DNA from: Flaccisagitta enflata
Taxonomy: Eukaryota > Chaetognatha > Sagittoidea > Aphragmophora
Direction of reading: 5' to 3'
DNA length: 64,000 bases
NCBI GenBank assembly: GCA_965153355.1
Contig: OZ231127.1
Coordinates: 76,756,001-76,820,000 of the forward strand
Shown here: in pieces, positions 57,249 through 64,000 of the stretch
Position numbering within the stretch: the first letter of the stretch is position 1
Layout: each line of letters opens with the position of its first letter
Notes under the pieces: generated by a model
What the model was told of the DNA's origin: nothing
Database searches by the model: none
The model's input: only the letters and a program-made list of their open reading frames with translations
Program-made: the position numbers and the translations under genes

Positions 57249-57429
57249 GTGAGAATGAATGGTCAAAAGCACGTGGCCAAGAGGATCAATACAATCAACT
57301 GTTGTGACCTCAGCTTTAATAATGGTTTGTATTCACACATAAAGTGTAGCGGTACAATTGAGAAAACGAATCAAGATGACAACATCAACGAGTAGTAGAG
57401 AACAAAACCAGCGATTTCTAGACAAGACA

Positions 57430-57605
57430 AGAATAGAGAAAGAGAAAAAATAAATGTACTGCGTTTTTATAGTGGTCGACGCTCCACTAAAAGAGAAAAA
57501 ATAAATGTATTGCGTTTTTATAGTGGTCGACGCTCCACTAAAATAGAAAAAATAAATGTATTGCGTTTTTATAGTGGTCGACGCTCCACTAAGGAGGAAA
57601 TACAG
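57430..57605 (+). repeat. 58-bp repeat x3 with stem-loop, at the LINE 3 downstream end
   Basis: GAGAAAAAATAAATGTATTG, CGTTTTTATAGTGG-TCGACGCT-CCACTAAAA recurs with stems at about 57471, 57529 and 57587 with almost no change. The stem AGTGG/CCACT sits between TTATAG and CTAAAA, exactly as in the hairpin elements. It lies 55 bp beyond the stop codon of the LINE ORF ending at 57659. Confidence 0.88.
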
Positions 57606-57658
57606 TTTAAGTCCCGAAAACATCAGCTAATCATAGAAGCAATGAGAGATATCGTGAG

Positions 57659-58239
57659 TCATGGCAATAGCTGATAAGAGAGGGCTGTGTGGTCAGCTTC
57701 ACGCACTCGTTTGAGAAATTTTGCGCGTCTTTTTTCAACGAGTTGCTCCCATGTGGGACGACCGAGAAATGATTGAAGCGCCGAGACACTTTCCGACCAG
57801 CGATAGCGGAAAATTTTGCGGAACAGTGAGTTATACGCAACTCGTAGTTGTCTGCGCTCATCTCGATTTGTGACATGAACCACTTCGATCGCGTAAGTAA
57901 GGATAGGCACGCAATGTGACTCGACGAGCTGCAACATTACCATGTCATTTGACTTGCCTTCGATTCTAAAGATGGCGTTTGCACAACGGAAAAACTTTTT
58001 GATCCTCTCGGTGACAGAGCAATCAAACTTTTTGGCGCATTTCAGAGTAACCCCAAGGTAATTCCACTCTGTTACCCACTCAATGATGTTGCCATTGAGG
58101 CGAATGTCGTGAGCAATGTCGATCTGCTTACCAAAGTACAAGTTCTTGGATTTTTTGGCATTGAGGGCGATGTCCCATTCAATGCAATAGTCGCCGCATA
58201 TTTTTAGAAGACATTCAAGACCTTTCAGTGATGGAGATA
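57659..58239 (-). pseudogene. LINE 3 ORF2, C-terminal part (after the insertion)
   Basis: Continuation of the reverse transcriptase ORF broken at 58838. Residues downstream of the catalytic block follow (SPSLKGLECL, YCIEW, ALNAKKSKNLYFGK), then EWNYLGVTLK, CVPILTYAIEVVH, AYNSLFRKIFRYRWSESVSA and the C-terminal RAKFLKR before a stop at 57659. With the inserted element and one TA removed, it is in frame with the part at 58840-60960. Confidence 0.88.
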
Positions 58240-58838
58240 CAGGGTCTTTAAATCGGATTGACTTTTTGTAAACCTTTATAAATCAAAAACTATTGTGAGA
58301 AAAGTCTTCAAATTTTCAGTGTAAGTTGGTAGTAAGCTACGGTTTTGTTATGCCAAATCTCAACATTGAGCTCCTAAGTATTGGCGGTTAACATAACATT
58401 GATTAAACCACCATTTTTTATGCCTTATCATTTTCTGCGAGCTTTTGTTAAAGAGGCTGTCTTTGACAACTTGCCATTTCAAAAGGAATTGACCTAAAAC
58501 CCTGGGATGAGTCTCAAACAACAGATAAAAGTTCATAGATTACACATTTCCTGCATAAGTATCAAAAACTTGGATATCTGAAAGGGTTTCTACAGACGTA
58601 GCAAGCAAATAGTGACGATATCTTTCAAAAAAAAACTATCAAAATTTGATTTGGCCCACAAAATTGTAGTTTTTTTCAATGTTATGCTGACTTCCAACAC
58701 TTATGAACTCAACATTGAAATTTGGCATGACAAAACTGTAGCATATTAACTACATACACTGAAAATATGAAGACTTTTTTCCCAAAAGTTTTCGATTTAT
58801 AAAGGTTTACTAAAAGTCAAACCGACTTAAAGACGGTG
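58240..58838. mobile_element. 599-bp TA-flanked inverted-repeat element inside LINE 3
   Basis: The left end CAGGGTCTTTAAATCGG and the inverted right end CACCGTCTTTAAGTCGG begin arms of about 130 bp that share TGACTTTT, GTAAACCTTTATAAATC, AAAGTCTTCA, TTTTCAGTGTA, GTTTTGT and ATGCCAAAT. TA lies outside each end (58238-58239, 58839-58840), the expected Tc1/mariner duplication. The element is non-coding and supplies the stop that ends the upstream reading frame at 58827. Confidence 0.93.
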
Positions 58839-58839
58839 T

Positions 58840-60960
58840 AGTACGACTATGTCATCCGCATAGAACAATGCCGCAGCAAAATGCTGTAAGAAATAGCAGC
58901 CTTTCAGACTTTTCCTCAGCTTATCCAATAGGTCGTCGACATATATTGAGTAAAAGTCCGGTGAGAGAATGCCACCCTGACGAACGCCAGCGGTTATGGA
59001 AAACCACTCGCTGTACTGATCAGCCCATTTAACGCAGCATTTGAGATCGTCATACCACGAAATGATGATGTTGAGAAATTTGGCGGGAATGTTCCGATCA
59101 ATCAATTTGAGAAAAAGACCAGAGTGCACTAATCGATCGAAAGCTTTTGACGCGTCGAGAAAAGTGCAAAACACCCTAATGTCATTATTCACATAATAGG
59201 TGACAGTTTCCCGAAGACAATGCAATGCATGAACAGTAGAGCTCTTCTTTTTGAATCCAAATTGATGCTGAGATGTGGTTAAGTGGTCAAAATAAATGGA
59301 CTTCAGAATGTGCTCCAAGACTTTGGAAATTATGGGAGAAATAGTTATCCCGCGATAATTGTTTGTGTCAGCTTTATTTCCCTGTTGGTCTTTGACAAGG
59401 GGAATCATGACTCCCATTTTGAATTGCCTCGGGACAAATGAGTGTCGTAACATCGAATTGAACAGTGACGCAATTCGAGTAAGGAGGTTGATTGGCGCGT
59501 TATGGAGATGTTCCACAGAGATGTTATCCGCATCAGCACTCTTGCCACCTTTCATCTTGAGAAGCGCATCAATGACATTTATTACTGTCACACTCGTTGC
59601 GTTGCAATCACATGATTGTTTGTGACGCTCCATGAATTGCTTGTGTTCAAGGATAAATCTCTCATCAAGTGATTTTACTTTAGCGACATTGTTTGGCATC
59701 GAGTTTTTCTTAAAACTTTCCTTGAATGTTTCTGCAATACCTTTCTTGGAGGAGATGCCATTTACCATTGGAGAAAGGTCACTTTTGTTTTTGTTATAAA
59801 GTTTACGCCAAGATTTCCAAAATGAGTTAGTATTCTTTAATGATAAATCAGTATGAATACGGTCCCAAGTTTTCTGGTTTGGTGCCCGCTGGGCTGCTCT
59901 TAGTGCGCATTTGTATGCAGCCCGCACTCTTAATCGCTCAATGTGGATTGGGCCTTGCCTAGGCCTACCTTCATTTTTCCAGATACAATGAATATGAATG
60001 GATTTATTCTTTAACTCCGTTAGACCGTCTGACCACCAGTCTTTGCATACACCAGGTTTTTGGCGTGGAAGTATTGAGTCGGCAGACTGCAAACAGTAAA
60101 TGAGGACATCATACTCGTTTTGGATGGCATCCTGACAAGGCACCTCAGTGCAAAAGCATGAACACTCACAAGGCGCAAGTTGGCTAGGATTAGCATCGAC
60201 AAGCTCACAGAGCCATCCTGTATAATCGTCAATACGTTGAGGATTAAGGCTTTCCCACCTGAGCTTGGGAACTGAAACGTTTGTTTCTGTTTTTTGAGAT
60301 ACTAGATCAATCTCAATACTCAACTCCATCATGATTGGGAGATGGTCTGAAATGTTGTCTCCGTCGTCTAAGATGGAGAATTTGGACAGTTTGTCGCTTA
60401 GTAAAGATGGGCTCACAACAAAATGATCGATCCATTTTTTTTGGTTGAGAGACTTGTGATGATAGGTGAAAGAATCTTGAGGAAAATGAGCACTGCAATA
60501 TGCTAATTCGTTTTTTGACGAAAAATCGTTCCAATACTTATCAAATGGCGAGTTTCCTTTGAGCTCTGAATTGAAGTCACCGCCAATGATAACTTGATGG
60601 TTAGGGTGCTGCTCAATTATATTGTCAAGCATTGCTATTGTGTCAACTGTTTCAGCGGTGCATTCTGCCCGACGTGACGAGTTGTAAAACGGCATGTATA
60701 TGCATAGTAGAAGAATGTCATGCTCACCGCTCTTTAACTCAACACCTACAACTCGTTTATGGCAGAAGTTGGTTAATGGTGAAATCAAATGATTAAGTTC
60801 AGGAGCCCACGCGATGCTCACTCCTCCAAATGGTCTCCCAACTAGTATCCCGTCTGACACGGCTTGTTCCATACCAGAGCGAGCCACAAACTGAGTACCT
60901 AGTTGATGCATAGAAGGCAACTGTTTTTCCGACAGCCACAATTCCTGTGCAAACCAGCTT
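58840..60960 (-). pseudogene. LINE 3 ORF2, endonuclease and reverse transcriptase, interrupted
   Basis: A frame of about 704 codons. In order: endonuclease with QELWL (catalytic Glu region, at the very edge), GGDFNSE (about 120), KKWIDHFVV and SDHLPIMMEL (about 200), a linker with DWWSDGLTELKNKS, then reverse transcriptase with NYRGITISPIISKVLE (about 528), TFLDASKAFDRLVHS (about 597), VRQGGILSPDFYSIY (about 652) and YADDIVVL (about 697). The frame ends four codons inside the element at 58240-58838. No ATG is present: a TAA lies three codons upstream of QELWL, and a GA tract follows at 61002-61038, so the copy is 5'-truncated. The endonuclease is nearly complete, unlike LINE 1. It diverges from LINE 1 but clearly belongs to the same broad clade. 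Confidence 0.92.
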
Positions 60961-60994
60961 TAGGGACAGGCAATGGAAGAAAGGAGAGGAGGGA

Positions 60995-61001
<7 letters not shown>

Positions 61002-61038
<37 letters not shown>
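61002..61038 (+). repeat. (GA)n microsatellite
   Basis: About 36 bp of GA beside the truncated 5' end of LINE 3. Confidence 0.95.
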
Positions 61039-61041
<3 letters not shown>

Positions 61042-61384
61042 CACACTGGCGCGTGCGTTTGTGCGTAAGTCTTTCCTTCATCGTGCAAAAACAAAAAGCG
61101 CGTGAGTATTTGTCCGATTGGTCATCGCCCACAATAAAAATCACGTGATACAGAATCCTCACGTGATACAGAATCCTCACAAAATGGTGACAAAAACTGG
61201 TTTAGTGTCCCACCAATGACGCTTATCGGGTCTAGAAGAGTTCCGACTCAAACGTTGTCGAGCTTCAAAAACCATATTGTTTTGACCAATAGCGAGAGAT
61301 TGAATGGAATAAGGTTCCCACCAATCACAGGGGCGGTCAATGTATTTCAAGCTGTGGCACGGGCGCGACGGGAGATCATGCTGT

Positions 61385-61680
61385 GGTTTAGGAGGTGGCA
61401 AGGCGGTGGCGGATCAGGCGGCAGATATGTCAGTGGCGGAGGATGAGGCGGACGACGGAGCGAGGCGGCCAGGTTGCGGCGGCAGACGTGGTGGCAGAGG
61501 TGGCGGCAAAGGCGGAGAAGGAACAGGCAGATAAAGCAGCGGAATAGCGGTGGAAGGGGCGGTGGCGGATGAGGTGGTAGAGGCGTAGAAGAAGGCGGAT
61601 GAGACGGCGTAGCAGAAAGCTAGCGGCGGCAGGAGCAGCCGCAGAGGAGGAGGCGGAGGCGGTAGATTAGGCGGCGTAAT
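61385..61680 (+). repeat. GGCGGA-type GC-rich degenerate minisatellite
   Basis: About 40 GGYGGM units with GGCGGC, GGAGGC and GGTGGC. The frame through it reads Gly/Arg-rich but has no other support as a gene. Its G-run density suggests possible quadruplex formation. Confidence 0.75.
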
Positions 61681-61925
61681 CGTCAGCTAATGGAATTGAG
61701 AGAAGGAAGGACGAGCGCTACAGACAGTCTTGACCATTGACCAATATTGACCGTATTTTTGGCCTCGAGGGCATCAAAAACTCCTACAGGCTAAACAAAC
61801 GACGATTTTCCGGAGCGAGTCTTGGCTTAGGAGGGTCAACCGAGTGTCAAATGTGATAGAATTTTGGGCATTTCGGATTATCGGTAGTGAGAGACTTGCT
61901 CGGGATGGTGTGGGCAGATAACAAC

Positions 61926-62060
61926 AAGAAACGCGGGGTTACAATATCGTCGTGGGCGGGAGACCATAGGAGCAGAAATGCGCGTTTTTAAAACTTTTTG
62001 GGAAGTGCGTTTTGCACCAATGGAATTGGTGGATGGACGGACCAAAGGACAGACATAGCT
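61926..62060 (+). mobile_element. Truncated B' hairpin element
   Basis: ACAAGAAACGCGGGGTTACA, ATATCGTCGTGGGCGGG, GCGCGTTTTTAAAAC and GGATGGACGGACC; the hairpin end is absent. Confidence 0.6.
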
Positions 62061-62326
62061 GGTGATTCCTTGCTTGCTTGCCTTTGAAACGTCGATTCGG
62101 TGACTGTGAAAAATAGATTCTAACAGAGGTCCAGTTGCGTGATTGGAAACACATCTCCTTTTTTGCCATCAGAATCCCATTCATTACATACAACTTGCCA
62201 GCCCTTCACCAACAACAAAAGTGACTCCTCGTGATTTGTGCCTTGTGGCCTTCATCACTACCAGTCAGTCAAAGACACCTTTCAACTTCTGCAATGGAAA
62301 CAAATCGAACTTGGATCACTGCCACA

Positions 62327-62327
62327 A

Positions 62328-62389
<62 letters not shown>
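62327..62389 (+). repeat. (GA)n microsatellite
   Basis: About 60 bp of GA. GGACGGATGG...CCTCCTATAAATATC (62395-62450) after it may be a decayed hairpin-element end. Confidence 0.9.
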
Positions 62390-62391
<2 letters not shown>

Positions 62392-62609
62392 CATGGACGG
62401 ATGGATGGAGGGGTGAGTAGACGGATGGACGAACAAAGCCTCCTATAAATATCAAGGATCCTACAATTTGCTTTAATCCAGTCCTACTATGAATCCCTCC
62501 CCGTCCATGTTTGTGAGAAAGCTTTGCATTTTGCGATCTTTCTTAGCTCAGCTTTTTGTGCGTTATCAAGTTGCATGCATTTTTAGACCAGATAATGGAA
62601 ATGAGAAGA

Positions 62610-62651
62610 GGGTACTCCCTTTCTCTTTCTCTTTCTCTTTCTCTTTCTCTT

Positions 62652-62733
<82 letters not shown>
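62610..62733 (+). repeat. (CTTTCT)n then (CT)n microsatellite
   Basis: Seven CTTTCT hexamers, then about 76 bp of CT. Confidence 0.97.
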
Positions 62734-62735
<2 letters not shown>

Positions 62736-62894
62736 GATATGGTAATTTGGTTGCATTTGCAAAAGATCAAAATGGATGAGGTATGTTTCGAATTTTAACA
62801 TTTTTGGTCTTAGTGCCTCCTAACTCAGAGCCGCCGTGGCTACCAGATCCGAAGCAGTCTCAGTGAGTCTCTATTTTGCAATTGCCTAACAATT

Positions 62895-63175
62895 CCAACT
62901 TGCGCCTTTTCATGCGAGTCCGTTAGTTGGTTAGTTAGTCCGTCTGTTTGTTGGTGCGTCACGCAAACGTTGAAAGCGCGCAAAACTGCCGATGTTGGTG
63001 TCTTCATTACTGTAACCACTTTCAAAAGTTTCAATTCAAATCAGTCGTTCCTTCATTCATTCATGCATTCATTCATACATTCAAAGCATTCATTTATAAT
63101 CAGCAAGGCGCACATATTGGCCAAAACCAAAATTCAAACGCTGTGTTACGCTTCCCTCATACTTCAAGCTCAGCC
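62895..63175 (-). mobile_element. Hairpin element, subfamily C with ATTC array, worn hairpin
   Basis: Plus strand: TTTTCATGCGAGTCCG, TTAGTTGGTTAGTTAGTCC, CGTCACGCAAACGTTG, an (ATTC)n array at 63050-63085, AATCAGCAAGGCGCACATAT and TGGCC. It is the inverted counterpart of 21585-21905. Confidence 0.6.
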
Positions 63176-63594
63176 AAAGTGTTTTTTTTTTTTTCTGGAC
63201 CGTTTGTATCTCGATTTAACACTTCAGTTGCTCACGCATTAAAAACGAGCCTCAGAACGTCGTTACAATTTCCATGCCATGAATTGTCGGCTGCCAGCTC
63301 ATCTTCACAATTGCTGCATGTTATTGTCGTTATCGTCGTTGTCATCGATGTTATCGCTTCCGTCGTCGTCACAGTCGTCGTCATCGTCTCATCTTCGTCG
63401 TCGCCGTCGTCATCGTCGTCATCGTCTCATCAGCTGAGAAAGAAAGCTCAGTGTGTTGTCATTGAGTGTGTGTATGTTTGGTGTTTCGGACGAATGAGGA
63501 AATGCAGAAAGGGAAAAGGGTAATTTGTTCGTCACAGATGAGGACCGCGATTCACCATCAAACCACGTCACTACACGTCACCGACTCGAGAGAG

Positions 63595-63990
63595 AGAGCT
63601 CAAATCCCACCCTCAAGGCCCAAATCCCAGCCTCGAAGCTCAAATCTAAGCCTTGAAGCTGAAATCCCAGCCTCGTCACTCAAATCCCAGCCCTGAGACT
63701 CAAATTCCAGTCTCAAGGCACAAAAATCCCAGCCTTGCAGCTTAAATCCTAGCCTCGAAGCTCAAATCCCAGCTTCGACTCAAATCCCAGCTTCAAAGCT
63801 CAAATCCCAGCCTCCCAGCTCAAATCTATCAAAGGCTCAAATCCCAGCCGTCCAGCTCAAATCTCAGCGCCCAGGCTGAAATCCCAGCCTTCTCGGCTCA
63901 AATCCCAGCCTCCAGGCCCACAATCAGCCTCAAGGCCCCAATTCAGCCTCAGGCTAGTCCATCCTTGGCAGCCTCAAATAAAAACAGCAT
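63595..63990 (+). repeat. CTCAAATCCCAGCCTC minisatellite
   Basis: About 20 units of 16 to 20 bp (CTCAAATCCCAGCCTCGAAG type) running towards the window edge. The same unit fills the interior of the 31823 remnant, so this may be the inside of a related inverted-repeat element. Confidence 0.85.
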
Positions 63991-64000
63991 GGGTCATCAG

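Noticed and set aside
61340-61534. Gly/Arg-rich frame resembling an RGG protein
   Set aside because: Follows from the GGCGGA minisatellite and has no other evidence of coding.

Overview
This window looks like gene-poor nuclear DNA of a eukaryote, probably an animal. The evidence is a NACHT (NLR-type) ATPase reading frame joined to C2H2 zinc fingers, three LINE-type endonuclease/reverse-transcriptase reading frames, TTAGGG-like interstitial sequence, and a very high density of microsatellites. I cannot name the species. I see no operons, bacterial genes, rRNA genes or CRISPR array. Most long open frames here are simple-repeat translations (poly-Ser, poly-Leu, Arg-Glu, Leu-Ser) and are not genes.

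Layout. A LINE reverse-transcriptase fragment lies at the left edge (1-545, minus). It is followed by the only convincing host-type coding region (about 1109-3967, plus), which is the 3' part of a NACHT gene with a zinc-finger tail. An intact but 5'-truncated LINE ORF lies at 6273-8780 (minus). The region from about 9 to 52 kb is almost entirely simple repeats, minisatellites, short inverted-repeat transposons and about 35 copies of one family of small hairpin-ended elements. A 4.3-kb inverted-repeat element with 8-bp flanking duplications fills 52769-57077 and carries two younger insertions. A third LINE (57659 to about 60960, minus) is split by a 599-bp TA-flanked inverted-repeat element exactly inside its reverse-transcriptase domain. 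The last 3 kb is again repeats.

Main pattern. The hairpin-ended elements share a start (ACAAG plus GGCC, GCCC or TGACGCGG), a GACC/GGAC-type minisatellite, the phrase CTCTTATAGAG, and a terminal stem-loop followed by CTAAAAA. Between these ends they carry unrelated cargo. The stem sequence differs between subfamilies but both arms change together (AGTCGCG/CGCGACT, AGTTGCG/CGCAACT, AGATGCG/CGCATCT, AGGTGC/GCACCT, AGTGG/CCACT), so the fold rather than the sequence seems to be conserved. Similar modules lie at the 3' ends of two LINEs in this window. A reasonable but untested inference is that these are SINE-like elements mobilised by a LINE machinery that recognises a 3' stem-loop.

In the entries below, strand for a hairpin element is the direction ACAAG to hairpin. 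All positions come from reading by eye and may be off by one or two bases at repeat boundaries.
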